A DNA stretch of 64,000 bases, taken from the NCBI RefSeq assembly GCF_008080435.1, contig NZ_VRKN01000006.1:1-64000 (forward strand), given 5' to 3'. Under the pieces are notes generated by a model that saw nothing but the letters and a program-made list of their open reading frames with translations, was not told where the DNA came from and did not search any database. Source of the DNA: Enterobacter asburiae. GTDB lineage: Bacteria; Pseudomonadota; Gammaproteobacteria; Enterobacterales; Enterobacteriaceae. A program made the position numbers and the translations under genes. How positions within the stretch are numbered: the stretch's first letter is position 1; each line of letters opens with the position of its first letter. Shown here one piece after another: positions 9,052 to 20,669 of this stretch.

Positions 9052-10339
9052 ACGCTTTCTGCCACTCAAAACAGACACCCTCTTCTGACCACCCCTCTTC
9101 CGTGATGAACACCCCTGCCGCAGCGATAAGCGTTTCACCGTAGAACAGTAGCGGCGTGGTGTCACGCAGCCACGGCGGCACGTTACACTCCTGCCATATT
9201 TTCTTCAGCTTCCTTCCCCCGTTGCGCCCGACGATATGCAGCATGCCGCCGGCCTTAAAGCGCACGGTGACCGGTTCACCGGGCTTCGGCAGCCGCACAT
9301 GACCAGACGGCAGGAGGGAGACGCGTCCTGCTTCACAGGGCAATACCAGCGGTGCGTCAGGAGAAAGCCAGTCGAGCACCACATCGGTCATTGAGGGCGT
9401 GGATTTTATCCACCAGAGTTCCCCTTTATAGCGCCTAACCTCAAAACCGTTCAGGTGGACGCACGGTGAAGCATCATCCCGCGCCAGTGCGACTTCGTCC
9501 CAGATACGGCTCAGCATTGTCCGCGACGGCATCGCGGCGTGATGAAAGGCCAGCCAGCGTCGTAACAGCGCGGCGCGACGTACCGGGCTCATCGCTATCA
9601 TCGGCGCGATCGCCAACGCCCCGTCGGCAGAAATGAGTCCAGCCAGCTCGTCGCTCAACAGCTCATCCAGCAACGATTCCTGTTCGGCGCACAACATGGC
9701 GCTTCTTGCCGTCGCGTCGGCGAAATGCGGCCAGCGCTCGCCTAAAAGCGGGAGGATGCGCAGACGCAGGAAGTTACGATCATAGCCGTCATCCTGGTTA
9801 CTCTCATCCTCAATCCAGTTCAGCTGATGTTCTCGCGCCCAGGCTTCCAGTGAGGCACGCGTCTCGCCAAGCAGCGGACGCAGTAACGTAGTGCCGGCAA
9901 ATTCAGAACGCGCCGGCATGGCAGAAAGCCCCGCCGGCCCGCTGCCTCGCTTAAGCGCCAGCAGAAAGGTTTCACACTGGTCATCCAGATGCTGGGCCGT
10001 GACCAGCGCTTCGCCAGTACGTAATGCCCCGGCAAATGCGGCATAGCGGGCTTTACGCGCCTGCGCCTCGATGCCCTGACCTTCCTCCGCAAGCGTGACG
10101 CGCTCAACGATGAGCGGGATCGCCCAGGCCGCACACAAGGCTTCACAGTGCGCCACCCACTCCTCTGCGTGAGGACTTAATCCGTGGTGGATGTGTATAG
10201 CCCGAAGCTGGACGTCAGGTTCCCGATCGCGCCAAAGCTTAAGGTGATGTAGCAGAACGGTGGAATCCAGGCCACCGCTAAACCCCACCAGCAGCTGGCG
10301 GTACGGTGAAACGGCTTGTGCGATAGCGGGTAAGGTCAT
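9050..10339 (-). CDS. tilS: tRNA(Ile)-lysidine synthetase
   Basis: Converts C34 of the CAU-anticodon isoleucine tRNA to lysidine using lysine and ATP, changing its charging from methionine to isoleucine. The 429-residue protein has the PP-loop ATP-binding motif SGGLDS at 21-26, followed by the N-type ATPase core and the two C-terminal tRNA-binding domains. Length is normal (E. coli 432). It is essential in E. coli. Its promoter region lies beyond the gloA2 terminator. Confidence 0.96.
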   Translation of the reverse strand: MTLPAIAQAVSPYRQLLVGFSGGLDSTVLLHHLKLWRDREPDVQLRAIHIHHGLSPHAEEWVAHCEALCAAWAIPLIVERVTLAEEGQGIEAQARKARYAAFAGALRTGEALVTAQHLDDQCETFLLALKRGSGPAGLSAMPARSEFAGTTLLRPLLGETRASLEAWAREHQLNWIEDESNQDDGYDRNFLRLRILPLLGERWPHFADATARSAMLCAEQESLLDELLSDELAGLISADGALAIAPMIAMSPVRRAALLRRWLAFHHAAMPSRTMLSRIWDEVALARDDASPCVHLNGFEVRRYKGELWWIKSTPSMTDVVLDWLSPDAPLVLPCEAGRVSLLPSGHVRLPKPGEPVTVRFKAGGMLHIVGRNGGRKLKKIWQECNVPPWLRDTTPLLFYGETLIAAAGVFITEEGWSEEGVCFEWQKA

Positions 10340-10352
10340 AGGAGATTACACA

Positions 10353-10380
10353 TAAAAAATGCCCGAACTGAGCGGGCATT
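10353..10380 (-). terminator. Terminator downstream of gloA2
   Basis: On the minus strand AATGCCCG, a seven-base loop, CGGGCATT, then a TTTTTATG tail. It separates the gloA2/ldcC region from tilS. Confidence 0.8.
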
Positions 10381-10397
10381 ATCACACAGGACAACCA

Positions 10398-10787
10398 TTA
10401 CTGCTGATAAAGCTCCAGCGGCAAACCGTCCGGGTCGTTGAAAAAGGTAAAGCGCTTGTCGGTGAACGGATCGACGCGTATCGCTTCGCACGTCACGCCG
10501 TGCGCTTCCAGATGTTTGACGGCGCTATCCAGGTCATCGACGCTGAAGGCAAGATGACGCAGGCCACAGGCTTCCGGGCGGGACGGACGCGCAGGCGGAA
10601 AAGGAAAAGAGAACAGCTCAATCACATATTGCCCGTTTAACGCCAGGTCGCCCTTCCAGGAATCGCGCTCCTCGCGGTAGGCCTCGCTCAACAGCGTAAA
10701 GCCCAGGATGTCGCAGTAGAAGGCCTTACTTTTCGCGTAATCGGTCGCAATGATCGCAATATGATGAACCTGTTTTAAACCCAGCAT
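10398..10787 (-). CDS. gloA2: VOC-family (glyoxalase I-like) metalloenzyme YaeR
   Basis: A 129-residue vicinal-oxygen-chelate protein with the two beta-alpha-beta-beta-beta modules of the family. Metal-ligand candidates are H9 in KQVHHIAII, E in the YVIELFSFP strand, H in the GLRHLAFSVDD strand and E in PLELYQQ. It is similar to E. coli YaeR (GloA2), which is annotated as glyoxalase-like, but a physiological substrate is not firmly known. It follows ldcC in the same direction with about 65 bases between them. Confidence 0.9.
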   Translation of the reverse strand: MLGLKQVHHIAIIATDYAKSKAFYCDILGFTLLSEAYREERDSWKGDLALNGQYVIELFSFPFPPARPSRPEACGLRHLAFSVDDLDSAVKHLEAHGVTCEAIRVDPFTDKRFTFFNDPDGLPLELYQQ

Positions 10788-10852
10788 AGCTTCTCCTTTT
10801 TATGATGCCTGAACGTTACAACCGAAAACCCGCGCCTGGCAAGCGGTCACCT

Positions 10853-12985
10853 TTATTTTAGGACTCGCACCCAGTAAACGCCGTTCTCGTCGCGCTTCGC
10901 ACCGTGGATATCCGTCTCAAAACCGGGATAGTGGCGGCCGACAGAACAGAGCATCAGCAGGAAATCGAGCACGGCCCGACTCTCTTCGGTAATCATCTCT
11001 CCCGGCATCAGGAGCGGAACGCCTGGCGGGTAAGGCAGGATCATGTTAGCCGATATGCGTCCGACCAGATTTTCCAGCTCGACGGTTTCGACCTCCCCTT
11101 TCACCTGGCGCTGCCATGCCTTGTGCGGAGTAAACTTCATCTCCGGTAATACATCGAATGCCTGGAGCATCAGACGCGGCAGATCGTGCTGACGAATCAG
11201 CCTGTGGATCCCCTGAGCCAGATCCTGAATGCGCATATTACGATAGAAGTCAGGATCCTCCGCGTAGAGATCCGGCAGCATGTTCTTCACCCGCAGGTTG
11301 AGATCGTAGGCGCGCTTAAACTCCATCAGGCCGCGCAACAACCCCATCGCCCGGGTTTTATCGATCCCAATGCTGAACAGGAACAGCAGATTATAGGGGC
11401 CGGTTTTCTCCACCACCACGCCTCGTTCATCCAGGAATTTCGCCACCAGCGCGGCCGGAATACCTTCATCGCTCATCTTGCCCTGCTCATCCATACCCGG
11501 CGTCAGGATCGTCACTTTTACCGGGTCGAGGAACATATGGTCGCTATCGGCATCCCGGAATCCATGCCAGTCTTCGCCGGGCGAGACGGGCCAGCATTCT
11601 GCTTCATCAATCTCTTCCGGCTGCCAGATATCAAAGAACCAGCCGTCGGCTTCATCTTTTAGCCGCTGAACCTCTTTGCGAAAATGCAGCGCGCGCTCCA
11701 CCGAACGGTTGATGAGACGTTTGCCCGGGTTGCCGCGCAGCATCGCCGCGGCCGTTTCAATGGAGGCCACCAGCGGATAGCTCGGTGAGGTGGTGGTGTG
11801 CATCATAAAGGCTTCGTTGAACGTGTCTTCGTCGTACTCGCCTTTGATGTGAATAAGCGAAGCCTGGGAAAACGCCGCCAGCATTTTATGCGTCGACTGC
11901 GTTTCGAAGAAGACTTTACCCGGCACGCGTTCACCGCTCATGCCGCTTTTACCTGCGTAAATCGGGTGGAAATTGGTGTACGGCACCCATGCGGAATCGA
12001 AGTGGATCGACGGCACGTCCAGCGTCTTTTTGATCCAGTTCGTGTTATACAGCAGACCGTCATAGGTTGAGTTGGTGATCACCGCATGGACAGGCCAGCT
12101 TGCGCCAGGAATTGCCGCGACCTTACTTTCAATGGCGTCATGGGTGAACTCCCGGCGCGGAATGCCGCCAAGAATACCGAGCGCGTTACGCGTGGGTGAC
12201 AGCCAGAGCGGTACGACGTCGCTCATCATCAACAGGTGTGCCAGCGATTTATGGCAGTTACGGTCAATCAGCAAGGTGCTGCCAGCAGGCGCAGCGTACA
12301 TCCCGACGATTTTGTTCGAGGTCGAGGTGCCGTTGGTCACCATATAGCTCTGCTCAGCGCCAAAGGTGCGGGCGATATACTCTTCGGCTTCCAGATGCGG
12401 GCCGGTGTGGTCGAGCAGAGAGCCTAATTCGGTGACTGAAATCGACACGTCCGCTTTCAGCGTATTGCCACCGAAGAAATCATAGAACAGGCAGCCCACC
12501 GGGCTTTTTTGATAAGCCGTTCCCGCCATATGACCCGGCGTACAGAAGGTATATTTGCCTTCCTTCACGTAGGTGAAGAGCGCGCGGGTAAATGGTGGCG
12601 TAATGTTATCGAGGTATTCACCCGTGTACTGCTGAATTCGGGTCGCAATATCTTCCGCCACGCCGAGGGAATATTCAAAAAACCACAGCGCCATACGCAT
12701 ATCATTGGCGCTGACGTCCATGGTTGAGTGGGTATTAATAAATGCATACAGCGGGAGGTATTCGTTCAGCTTGTTGATATCGCTGCACAGTTCGAGATCA
12801 TATTCGTCCCAGTCGAAGATCACGCCGCAGATACGTGGGTTATGCTCGATGAACTTCAGCAGGTCGGCGCTGTTGTGCGGCCAGATTAGCTGATACCCGC
12901 GCGACTGTAGGGCTTGCTCCAGCTCCTTAATCGGCTCATCTTTATAAAAGACGCCGTGCGGCCCCATAATGGCAATGATATTCAT
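10853..12985 (-). CDS. ldcC: Constitutive lysine decarboxylase
   Basis: PLP enzyme that decarboxylates lysine to cadaverine in the cytosol. The 710-residue protein has the N-terminal wing domain (1 to about 130), the aspartate-aminotransferase-fold PLP domain with the Schiff-base lysine in STHKMLAAFS (near residue 367), and a C-terminal domain ending WVRVLK. I call it the LdcC rather than the acid-induced CadA paralogue from its chromosomal place beside accA; sequence alone does not separate them as firmly. No cadB-like antiporter is adjacent. Confidence 0.92.
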   Translation of the reverse strand: MNIIAIMGPHGVFYKDEPIKELEQALQSRGYQLIWPHNSADLLKFIEHNPRICGVIFDWDEYDLELCSDINKLNEYLPLYAFINTHSTMDVSANDMRMALWFFEYSLGVAEDIATRIQQYTGEYLDNITPPFTRALFTYVKEGKYTFCTPGHMAGTAYQKSPVGCLFYDFFGGNTLKADVSISVTELGSLLDHTGPHLEAEEYIARTFGAEQSYMVTNGTSTSNKIVGMYAAPAGSTLLIDRNCHKSLAHLLMMSDVVPLWLSPTRNALGILGGIPRREFTHDAIESKVAAIPGASWPVHAVITNSTYDGLLYNTNWIKKTLDVPSIHFDSAWVPYTNFHPIYAGKSGMSGERVPGKVFFETQSTHKMLAAFSQASLIHIKGEYDEDTFNEAFMMHTTTSPSYPLVASIETAAAMLRGNPGKRLINRSVERALHFRKEVQRLKDEADGWFFDIWQPEEIDEAECWPVSPGEDWHGFRDADSDHMFLDPVKVTILTPGMDEQGKMSDEGIPAALVAKFLDERGVVVEKTGPYNLLFLFSIGIDKTRAMGLLRGLMEFKRAYDLNLRVKNMLPDLYAEDPDFYRNMRIQDLAQGIHRLIRQHDLPRLMLQAFDVLPEMKFTPHKAWQRQVKGEVETVELENLVGRISANMILPYPPGVPLLMPGEMITEESRAVLDFLLMLCSVGRHYPGFETDIHGAKRDENGVYWVRVLK

Positions 12986-13042
12986 GGGCTTCCTCCTTAA
13001 AAAACATTAGCTAAGCATAGTTAAGGTAAACGGCAGGTATAA

Positions 13043-13070
13043 AAAAAGCCGCAACATTGTGCGGCTTTTC
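13043..13070 (-). terminator. Terminator of the accA end of the macro-operon
   Basis: On the minus strand GAAAAGCCGCACAATGTTGC followed by GGCTTTTTTTAT: a stem of seven GC-rich pairs with a run of seven T. It ends the long leftward cluster after accA. Confidence 0.88.
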
Positions 13071-13085
13071 AGATAATTGTGACGC

Positions 13086-14045
13086 TTACGCGTAACCGTA
13101 GGTCATCAGACGCTGGTAACGACGATTAAGCAGATCGTCTTTGCTCAGCACGTCCAGATCCGCGAGGTCAGCCAGCAACTGCGCTTTCAGGGAAGCCGCC
13201 ATCACTTCCGGCTTACGATGCGCACCACCCAGCGGTTCCGGGATGATGGAATCGATCAGCTTAAGCTCTTTCAGGCGTGGCGCAATGATGCCCATTGCTT
13301 CTGCAGCCAGCGGCGCTTTGTCGGCGCTTTTCCACAGAATGGACGCGCAGCCTTCCGGGGAGATAACGGAATAGGTGCTGTACTGCAGCATATTCACTTT
13401 ATCGCCCACGCCAATGGCCAGCGCACCACCGGAACCACCCTCACCGATCACGGTACAGATGACCGGGACCTTCAGACGAGACATCTCGCGAAGGTTGCGT
13501 GCGATAGCTTCAGACTGACCGCGCTCTTCCGCACCCACGCCAGGATATGCACCCGGGGTGTCGATGAAGGTGATGATTGGCATATTGAAACGCTCAGCCA
13601 TCTCCATCAGACGCAGGGCTTTACGGTAGCCTTCTGGTGCTGGCATACCAAAGTTACGACGGATTTTCTCTTTGGTTTCACGACCTTTCTGATGACCAAT
13701 GATCATCACCGGGCGTCCGTCCAGACGCGCGATACCGCCAACGATAGCTTTATCGTCAGCGTATGCGCGATCGCCTGCCAGTTCGTCAAATTCGTCAAAC
13801 GCCAGGCGGACATAATCCAGGGTGTACGGACGCTGTGGATGGCGAGCCAACTGGGCCACCTGCCATGCGCCGAGATCGGCAAAGATTTTGCGCGTCAGCT
13901 CTACGCTTTTCTCGCGCAGACGATGCACTTCTTCGTCGATGTTAATATCCAGTTTTTCATCCTGACGGCTTACCGCTGTCAGAGAATCGATTTTCGCTTC
14001 CAGCTCAGCAATCGGCTGTTCGAAATCAAGGAAATTCAGACTCAT
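13086..14045 (-). CDS. accA: Acetyl-CoA carboxylase carboxyltransferase subunit alpha
   Basis: With AccD forms the carboxyltransferase that moves the carboxyl group from biotin-AccB to acetyl-CoA, giving malonyl-CoA for fatty-acid synthesis. The 319-residue protein has the crotonase-like core with glycine-rich oxyanion motifs ([15 protein letters not shown], about 200-215). It is the last gene of the cluster, 12 nt after dnaE. Length is identical to E. coli. Confidence 0.97.
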   Translation of the reverse strand: MSLNFLDFEQPIAELEAKIDSLTAVSRQDEKLDINIDEEVHRLREKSVELTRKIFADLGAWQVAQLARHPQRPYTLDYVRLAFDEFDELAGDRAYADDKAIVGGIARLDGRPVMIIGHQKGRETKEKIRRNFGMPAPEGYRKALRLMEMAERFNMPIITFIDTPGAYPGVGAEERGQSEAIARNLREMSRLKVPVICTVIGEGGSGGALAIGVGDKVNMLQYSTYSVISPEGCASILWKSADKAPLAAEAMGIIAPRLKELKLIDSIIPEPLGGAHRKPEVMAASLKAQLLADLADLDVLSKDDLLNRRYQRLMTYGYA

Positions 14046-14057
14046 AGTATTCCTGTA

Positions 14058-17000
14058 TTAGTCAAACTCCAGTTCCACCTGCTCCGAACCAATGAGGCCA
14101 CGGAGATCGTTCAGTAAACGATCGCTCGGAGAGACACGCCACGTTGCACCAAAGCGCAACCGCGCACGTGCATCCGCCCTCTGATAGTAGAGATGTACTG
14201 GAATTGTCCCCGAGCGGTGGGGTTCCAGAGACTGACGGAGTCGGTTTAAAAGCTGGTCATCAATTTGCCTGTCCGTCAGCGAGATAGCAAGCCCGCGAGC
14301 ATATTTTTCCCGGGCTTCGTCAATGTCCATCACTTCGCGGGCGGTCATTTTAAGCCCCCCACTGAAGTCATCAAAGCTGACCTGTCCGCTGACGATAAGT
14401 ATGCGGTCTTTTTCCAGCAATTGCTGGTATTTATCCAGCGCGTCGGTGAACAACATCACCTCCAGACGCCCGGAACGGTCATCCAACGTACAGATGCCGA
14501 TACGATTGCCGCGCTTGGTGACCATAACCCTTGCAGCAATCACGAGCCCCGCAGCCGTGGTGATTTTACCACGTTCTGTCGGATGCATGTCTTTAAGCCT
14601 GTGGCCGCCGACATAGCGCTCAATTTCTTTGATGTACTGGTTGATCGGGTGCCCCGTCAGGTACAAACCTAACGTCTCACGCTCTCCATCCAGTACCACC
14701 TGTTCTGGCCACGGCTGGCAGTTGGAATAAGATTGCTCGATCTGCTCCGGCTCTTCCGCCAGCACCCCGAACATATCCGCCTGACCAATGGCTTCCGCTT
14801 TTGCATGCTGATCCGCCGCTTTCAGCGCGTCGCCGAGGGAATTCATCAGCGCGGCGCGGTGCGGCCCCAGCCTGTCAAACGCGCCGGACATGATCAGTTT
14901 TTCCAGCACGCGGCGGTTCAGTTTTTTGGTATCGGTACGGGCGCACAGATCGAACAGCTCGCGGAAATACCCGCCGTTGTTACGCGCTTCGATGATCGCC
15001 TCGATCGGCCCCTCGCCTACGCCTTTGATCGCGCCAATCCCGTAAACGATCTCTCCGTCGTCATTGACGTGGAAGTGGTAGAGTCCTGAGTTAATATCCG
15101 GCGGCAGGATCTTCAGCCCCATGCGCCAGCACTCGTCCACCAGGCCCACCACCTTCTCGGTGTTGTCCATATCGGCAGTCATTACCGCCGCCATAAATTC
15201 AGCAGGATAGTGTGCTTTCAGCCACAGCGTTTGATACGACACCAAAGCATAGGCGGCGGAGTGGGATTTGTTAAATCCGTACCCGGCGAATTTCTCCACC
15301 AGGTCAAAGATCTTAATCGCCAGTTCACCATCAACGCCGTTTTTTCTCGCGCCTTCTTCGAAAGTGCCTCGTTGCTTGGCCATCTCTTCCGGCTTTTTCT
15401 TACCCATCGCACGACGCAACATGTCCGCGCCGCCGAGGGTATAGCCGGAAAGCACCTGGGCAATCTGCATGACCTGTTCCTGATACAGGATAATGCCGTA
15501 GGTTGGCTCCAGTACCGGCTTCAGGCTTTCATGCTGCCACTGAACGTCCGGGTAAGAAATCTCTTCGCGCCCGTGCTTACGGTCGATAAAGTTATCTACC
15601 ATCCCTGACTGCAGCGGGCCCGGACGGAACAGGGCGACCAGTGCGATCATATCTTCGAAGCAGTCGGGCTGCAGACGTTTGATCAGATCTTTCATGCCGC
15701 GGGATTCAAGCTGGAAGACCGCGGTGGTCTCCGAGCGCTGCAGCATGTCGAAACTTTTCTTGTCATCCAGCGGGATGGCGGCAATGTCTATCGGCTCAAG
15801 GCCCTGCTTTTCCCGGCGCGGGTTGATCATCTTCAGCGCCCAGTCGATGATCGTCAGCGTACGCAGGCCGAGGAAGTCAAACTTCACCAGCCCGGCGTAT
15901 TCCACGTCGTTCTTATCAAACTGAGTAACCGGATGCTCACCCGCTTCATCGCAGTAGAGCGGCGCGAAGTCGGTAATTTTGGTCGGCGCGATAACCACGC
16001 CCCCCGCATGCTTACCGGCATTACGCGTGACGCCTTCCAGCTTGCGCGCCATGTCGATCAGCGCTTTAACTTCTTCGTCAGCTTCGTAGATTTCCGGCAG
16101 CTGAGGTTCAGCTTCAAACGCTTTTGCCAGCGTCATGCCCGGATCGGGCGGCACCAGCTTAGAAATACGATCGACAAACCCGTACGGGTGGCCCAGCACG
16201 CGGCCGACGTCACGGATAACCGCTTTCGCCGCCATCGTACCGAACGTAATAATCTGCGATACCGCGTCACGGCCGTACATATCGGCGACGTGCTCGATCA
16301 CCTGGTCGCGTTTCTCCATGCAGAAGTCGACGTCAAAGTCGGGCATGGAAACACGTTCCGGGTTGAGGAAACGTTCGAACAGCAGGTCGAATTCCAGCGG
16401 ATCGAGGTCGGTAATTTTAAGCGCATAGGCCACAAGCGATCCTGCACCGGAGCCACGCCCCGGTCCGACCGGTACGCCGTTATCCTTCGACCACTGGATA
16501 AACTCCATAACGATCAGGAAGTAGCCCGGGAAGCCCATCTGGTTGATCACCTGGAGTTCAATATCCAGGCGTTCATCGTACGGCGGCCGCTTCTCTTTGC
16601 GAACGGCTTCATCCGGGAACAGGAATTCCAGACGCTCTTCCAGACCCTCTTTAGATTTCACGACCAGGAAATCTTCCGTGGTCATGTCACCCGTCGGGAA
16701 CTGGGGCAGGAAATATTCGCCGAGGCGGACGGTAACGTTACAGCGCCTGGCGATCTCTACGCTGTTTTCCAGCGCTTCAGGGATATCGGAGAAGAGTTCA
16801 CACATCTCCTCCTCGCTGCGCATATACTGTTGAGCGGAGTAATTACGCGGTCGTTTCGGATCGTCCAGCGTGAAACCATCGTGGATCGCCACGCGAATTT
16901 CGTGAGCGTCAAAATCACCCGGTTCGAGGAACCGGACATCGTTTGTCGCGACGACGGGCAGGCCGCGCTCTTCCGCAAGTGCGACCGCGGCATGCAGATA

Positions 17001-17540
17001 GCTCTCTTCGTCCTGGCGACCGGTGCGGATCAACTCCAGATAATAACGATCCGGGAAATACTCTTCATAGAACGAGACGCACTGATCCACCAGCGCGCTA
17101 TTGCCGCGCAGCAGGCATTTGCCGACATCCCCCATACGGCCGCCAGAGATCAGCAGCAGCCCTTCGTTCAGCTCAGCCAGCCAGTCTCTGTCGATCCACG
17201 GACCCAGCGCACCATATCCGCGCTGATAGGCTTTAGAGATAAGCAGAGTGAGATTTTGATAGCCCGTGTTGTTCATCGCCAGCACGGAGAGTTGCGTCAT
17301 TTCATCGCCGATGAGATCGCTCTGCACATGAAAATCCGCCCCGACGATGGGCTTCATCCCCGCGCCGTGCGCCGTTCCGTAGAACTTCACCAGGCCACAC
17401 AGGTTGGTAAAATCGGTGATCGCCAGCGCGGGCATGCCAAGGGAGGCCGCCTTTTTTACCAGCGGCCCGGTCTTCGCCAGCCCATCGATCATGGAGTAGT
17501 CGCTATGCACCCGCAGGTGTACGAAACGTGGTTCAGCCAT
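14058..17540 (-). CDS. dnaE: DNA polymerase III alpha subunit
   Basis: Replicative polymerase catalytic subunit. The 1160-residue protein opens with the PHP domain ([11 protein letters not shown]). The C-family polymerase core carries the catalytic aspartates in PDFDVDF (near 401-403) and a third acidic residue in [10 protein letters not shown]. The helix-hairpin-helix ([11 protein letters not shown]), OB fold (VSFDDFSGG) and C-terminal clamp/tau-binding region follow. Full length and typical. It starts 38 nt after rnhB and is closely followed by accA. Confidence 0.98.
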   Translation of the reverse strand: MAEPRFVHLRVHSDYSMIDGLAKTGPLVKKAASLGMPALAITDFTNLCGLVKFYGTAHGAGMKPIVGADFHVQSDLIGDEMTQLSVLAMNNTGYQNLTLLISKAYQRGYGALGPWIDRDWLAELNEGLLLISGGRMGDVGKCLLRGNSALVDQCVSFYEEYFPDRYYLELIRTGRQDEESYLHAAVALAEERGLPVVATNDVRFLEPGDFDAHEIRVAIHDGFTLDDPKRPRNYSAQQYMRSEEEMCELFSDIPEALENSVEIARRCNVTVRLGEYFLPQFPTGDMTTEDFLVVKSKEGLEERLEFLFPDEAVRKEKRPPYDERLDIELQVINQMGFPGYFLIVMEFIQWSKDNGVPVGPGRGSGAGSLVAYALKITDLDPLEFDLLFERFLNPERVSMPDFDVDFCMEKRDQVIEHVADMYGRDAVSQIITFGTMAAKAVIRDVGRVLGHPYGFVDRISKLVPPDPGMTLAKAFEAEPQLPEIYEADEEVKALIDMARKLEGVTRNAGKHAGGVVIAPTKITDFAPLYCDEAGEHPVTQFDKNDVEYAGLVKFDFLGLRTLTIIDWALKMINPRREKQGLEPIDIAAIPLDDKKSFDMLQRSETTAVFQLESRGMKDLIKRLQPDCFEDMIALVALFRPGPLQSGMVDNFIDRKHGREEISYPDVQWQHESLKPVLEPTYGIILYQEQVMQIAQVLSGYTLGGADMLRRAMGKKKPEEMAKQRGTFEEGARKNGVDGELAIKIFDLVEKFAGYGFNKSHSAAYALVSYQTLWLKAHYPAEFMAAVMTADMDNTEKVVGLVDECWRMGLKILPPDINSGLYHFHVNDDGEIVYGIGAIKGVGEGPIEAIIEARNNGGYFRELFDLCARTDTKKLNRRVLEKLIMSGAFDRLGPHRAALMNSLGDALKAADQHAKAEAIGQADMFGVLAEEPEQIEQSYSNCQPWPEQVVLDGERETLGLYLTGHPINQYIKEIERYVGGHRLKDMHPTERGKITTAAGLVIAARVMVTKRGNRIGICTLDDRSGRLEVMLFTDALDKYQQLLEKDRILIVSGQVSFDDFSGGLKMTAREVMDIDEAREKYARGLAISLTDRQIDDQLLNRLRQSLEPHRSGTIPVHLYYQRADARARLRFGATWRVSPSDRLLNDLRGLIGSEQVELEFD

Positions 17541-17578
17541 CTTCAGATTCCGCGTTACTTAATTGCTTGCGTATTGAT

Positions 17579-18175
17579 TCAGGACACCCGTCCCAGGGCG
17601 CGTTTCACCGGGCCAAAGCTGCGACGGTGGTGTTCGGTTGCGCCATGTTCAGCCAGTCTTTCCAGATGGAAAGGTGTAGGATAACCCTTGTGCTGGGCGA
17701 AACCGTACTGAGGGTAAGTGAGATCCAGCGCGGCCATTTCGGCGTCACGCGTCACTTTGGCAATAATAGAAGCTGCGCTAATTTCTGCGACCCGGCTATC
17801 GCCTTTGACGACCGCCATTGAAGGCATGGGTAATGCCGGACAGCGGTTGCCGTCAATCAGGACATATTCCGGGGAAATGTTCAAACCCGCTACCGCGCGC
17901 TGCATCGCCAGCATCGTGGCATGCAAAATATTCAGCTCGTCTATTTCATGCGGTTCAGCGCGCCCCAGGCTCCAGGCCAGCGCCTTCTCCTGAATCTCAC
18001 TAAACAGCGCCAGCCGGCGCTTTTCAGACAATTTTTTTGAGTCGTTCAGCCCAATAATCGGGCGAGCCGGATCGAGGATCACCGCGGCGGTCACCACAGC
18101 CCCGACTAACGGGCCACGACCCACTTCGTCCACACCCGCCACAAGGCGAGTGTGAGGATAAACAAATTCCATCAT
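17579..18175 (-). CDS. rnhB: Ribonuclease HII
   Basis: Cleaves RNA in RNA-DNA hybrids and nicks at single ribonucleotides in DNA. The 198-residue protein has the RNase HII active-site acids in [10 protein letters not shown] (DE pair near 16-17), a third aspartate in YVLIDGNRC and a fourth in VTRDAEM. It starts ATGATG and overlaps the lpxB stop by 4 nt; using the first ATG gives the E. coli length. Confidence 0.97.
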   Translation of the reverse strand: MMEFVYPHTRLVAGVDEVGRGPLVGAVVTAAVILDPARPIIGLNDSKKLSEKRRLALFSEIQEKALAWSLGRAEPHEIDELNILHATMLAMQRAVAGLNISPEYVLIDGNRCPALPMPSMAVVKGDSRVAEISAASIIAKVTRDAEMAALDLTYPQYGFAQHKGYPTPFHLERLAEHGATEHHRRSFGPVKRALGRVS

Positions 18176-19320
18176 TTTGCTAACTCCAGCACCGCATCAG
18201 CCGCTTGCTCATCAGCATTACAGCGGATCAGTTGATGCAGTTCGCGGAAGGTATCGTGCATCTGGTGGCTGGTTTTGCCGTTGGCGAGCAGCGGCAGCAG
18301 CGCATCGGCGAGCGCCTGCGGCTGGCACTCATCCTGCAGCAGCTCTTTCACCAGCTCGCGCCCGGCAAGCAGGTTTGGCAGGGAGACATAATCCGTTTTC
18401 ACCAGACGTTTTGCCAGCCAGAAAGTGAACGGCTTCATGCGATAACCGACCACCATCGGGCATTTCGCCAACATACATTCCAGCGCCGCCGTGCCGGAGG
18501 CCAGCAGCGCGGCATCGCTCGCATACATCGCTTCCCGCCCTTTCCCGTCCAGAAGACGGACGTGAAGATCCGGGGCAACTTCCGCTTTGATGCGCTCAAA
18601 CTGCTCGCGGCGTTTGGCATTCACCAGCGGAACAACCACTTCAAGATCGGGATAAGTCTGGCGAAGAATTTGCGCTGTTTTGAGGAAATCGGCGCTCAGC
18701 ATCTCAACTTCTGCGCCACGGCTGCCTGGCAGCAATGCCAGACAGTGCACATCATGCGGGATGCCCAGCACGTCGCGCGCCGCGTTTTTATCCGGATCCA
18801 ATGGCATCGCATCCGCCATGGTATGACCGATAAAACGGCACGGAACATTAAATCTGTCGTAAAACGCTTTTTCGAAAGGCAGAAAAGCCAGCACCAGGTT
18901 GGTGGACCGTCCAATTTTGAAAACGCGTTTCTGTCGCCACGCCCAGACGGACGGACTGACGTAGTGAATGGTTTTAATGCCCTGCTTTTTCAGATTCCCT
19001 TCGAGGGTAATGTTGAAATCAGGTGCATCGATACCGACAAACACATCGGGTTTGAGTTCGGTAAAACGGCGGGTGAGATCGGCACGGATGTGCAGTAAAC
19101 GGCGTAGCCGTCCCAGCACCTCAACGATGCCCATCACGGCCAGCTCTTCCATTTCATACCAGGCTTCACAGCCTTCGGCCTGCATCAGCGGGCCAGCAAC
19201 GCCGACAAAGCGAGCATTGGGTACACGCGCCTTAAGCGCGCGGATGAGACCTGCACCAAGAATATCGCCGGAGGTTTCTCCGGCGACCAGGGCTATCGTA
19301 AGCGGACGACTGTCGACCAT
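18172..19320 (-). CDS. lpxB: Lipid-A-disaccharide synthase
   Basis: Peripheral inner-membrane glycosyltransferase (GT19) that condenses lipid X with UDP-2,3-diacylglucosamine to give the tetra-acylated disaccharide precursor of lipid A. The 382-residue protein has the N-terminal glycine-rich [14 protein letters not shown] motif and the donor-binding [13 protein letters not shown] segment. The ATG overlaps the last base of the lpxA stop (TAATG), and its own stop overlaps rnhB. Confidence 0.97.
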   Translation of the reverse strand: MVDSRPLTIALVAGETSGDILGAGLIRALKARVPNARFVGVAGPLMQAEGCEAWYEMEELAVMGIVEVLGRLRRLLHIRADLTRRFTELKPDVFVGIDAPDFNITLEGNLKKQGIKTIHYVSPSVWAWRQKRVFKIGRSTNLVLAFLPFEKAFYDRFNVPCRFIGHTMADAMPLDPDKNAARDVLGIPHDVHCLALLPGSRGAEVEMLSADFLKTAQILRQTYPDLEVVVPLVNAKRREQFERIKAEVAPDLHVRLLDGKGREAMYASDAALLASGTAALECMLAKCPMVVGYRMKPFTFWLAKRLVKTDYVSLPNLLAGRELVKELLQDECQPQALADALLPLLANGKTSHQMHDTFRELHQLIRCNADEQAADAVLELAK

Positions 19321-20108
19321 TAACGAATCAGACCCCTTGTTGAACGGTCAAAGAATTCCATGAACGCGTTCACTTCCGGGTGCTGATTCGCCAGCTCGGC
19401 AATTTCCGGCTTCGCCTCTTCCAGCGTTTTACCGCTACGGTACAGCTGTTTGTACGCGTTGCGGATGGCAGTAATCGCTTCGCGACTAAAACCACGACGC
19501 TTGAGACCTTCGATGTTCACGCCAAACGGCGTGGCATGGTTGCCCTGCGCAATCACATAAGGTGGGACGTCCTGCGCCACACCGGAGCATCCGCCAACCA
19601 TCACGTGCGCACCAATGATGCAGAACTGATGGACTGCGGTCATGCCGCCAATAATTGCGAAGTCATCAACCGATACGTGTCCTGCCAGCGTTGCGTTGTT
19701 GGCAAGAATACAGCGGTCACCTACGGTACAGTCGTGCGCGATATGCGCATTAACCATAAACAGGTTATCGCTGCCCACCTTCGTCAACCCACCACCTTGT
19801 ACTGTTCCACGATGAATGGTGACGCTTTCGCGAATACGGTTACGATCGCCAATTTCCAGACGGGTCGACTCACCAGCATATTTCAAATCCTGGTTAACTT
19901 CGCCGATGGAGGCGAACTGATAGATCTCGTTATTGCAGCCAATGGTCGTGTGACCATTCACGACAACGTGAGATTTCAGTACTGTACCCTCACCAATTTC
20001 GACATGGGGTCCAACAATACAAAACGGGCCAATGTGGACGTTAGCGCCAATGATGGCACCGGTTTCCACAATAGCGGTAGGATGAATAAAGGAGGATTTA
20101 TCAATCAC
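19320..20108 (-). CDS. lpxA: UDP-N-acetylglucosamine O-acyltransferase
   Basis: First step of lipid A synthesis: transfers R-3-hydroxymyristate from ACP to the 3-OH of UDP-GlcNAc. The 262-residue protein is a left-handed parallel beta-helix built of hexapeptide repeats (roughly 1-190) with catalytic H125 (VNAHIAHD) and a C-terminal helical domain. It is tightly packed between fabZ (3 nt) and lpxB (1-nt overlap). Confidence 0.98.
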   Translation of the reverse strand: MIDKSSFIHPTAIVETGAIIGANVHIGPFCIVGPHVEIGEGTVLKSHVVVNGHTTIGCNNEIYQFASIGEVNQDLKYAGESTRLEIGDRNRIRESVTIHRGTVQGGGLTKVGSDNLFMVNAHIAHDCTVGDRCILANNATLAGHVSVDDFAIIGGMTAVHQFCIIGAHVMVGGCSGVAQDVPPYVIAQGNHATPFGVNIEGLKRRGFSREAITAIRNAYKQLYRSGKTLEEAKPEIAELANQHPEVNAFMEFFDRSTRGLIR

Positions 20109-20111
20109 GTA

Positions 20112-20567
20112 TCAGGACTCCCGGCTACGAGCACACATCATCGTCGCTTCGCAAACAACTTTGCCGTCAACCAGCGCTACGCCTTTGAAGCGAGTCAGGC
20201 CACGACGCGTTTTTTCAAAAGTGACTTCCATGATCATCTGATCACCAGGCACGACAGGGCGCTTAAAGCGCGCTTCATCAATACCCGCGAAGTAATACAG
20301 CTCACCTGGCTCCAGTTTGCCAACGCTTTTAAACGCCAGAATACCGGTAGCCTGAGCCATCGCTTCCAGAATCAACACACCCGGGAAGATAGGCTTACCA
20401 GGGAAGTGCCCCTGGAAGAACGGCTCGTTCACGGAAACATTTTTCACTGCGCGCAGAAAACGACCTTCTTCAAAATCCAGCACACGGTCTACCAGCAGAA
20501 ACGGGTAGCGGTGCGGCAGAAGTTCTAAAATCTCTTCAATATGCAGAGTATGAGTGTCAGTAGTCAA
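20112..20567 (-). CDS. fabZ: 3-hydroxyacyl-ACP dehydratase
   Basis: Dehydrates 3-hydroxyacyl-ACP in fatty-acid elongation and competes with LpxA/LpxD for the 3-hydroxymyristoyl-ACP pool. The 151-residue hotdog-fold protein has catalytic H54 and E68 ([17 protein letters not shown]). I set the start at the TTG at 20567, giving (M)[11 protein letters not shown], as in E. coli fabZ. An upstream in-frame ATG at 20609 would add 14 residues that do not match the family. The TTG start limits translation and may help balance lipid A against phospholipid. Confidence 0.94.
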   Translation of the reverse strand: MTTDTHTLHIEEILELLPHRYPFLLVDRVLDFEEGRFLRAVKNVSVNEPFFQGHFPGKPIFPGVLILEAMAQATGILAFKSVGKLEPGELYYFAGIDEARFKRPVVPGDQMIMEVTFEKTRRGLTRFKGVALVDGKVVCEATMMCARSRES

Positions 20568-20669
20568 AATACTCTTCCTGTCAAAATGTACTGATAACAA
20601 TAATAACACGGCCTGCCGGTTTATTAGAAAGCCGACAGGCCGGGAAAAATAGCGTTAAACGGATGACGC

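Noticed and set aside
15933..17684. 583-residue open frame antisense to dnaE and rnhB
   Set aside because: It lies entirely opposite two well-conserved genes and has no recognisable domain; long antisense frames are common opposite GC-rich coding sequence with this codon bias.
19380..20528. 382-residue open frame antisense to lpxA and fabZ
   Set aside because: It mirrors the hexapeptide-repeat coding sequence of lpxA, with low-complexity Asn/Thr content, and has no family similarity that I recognise.
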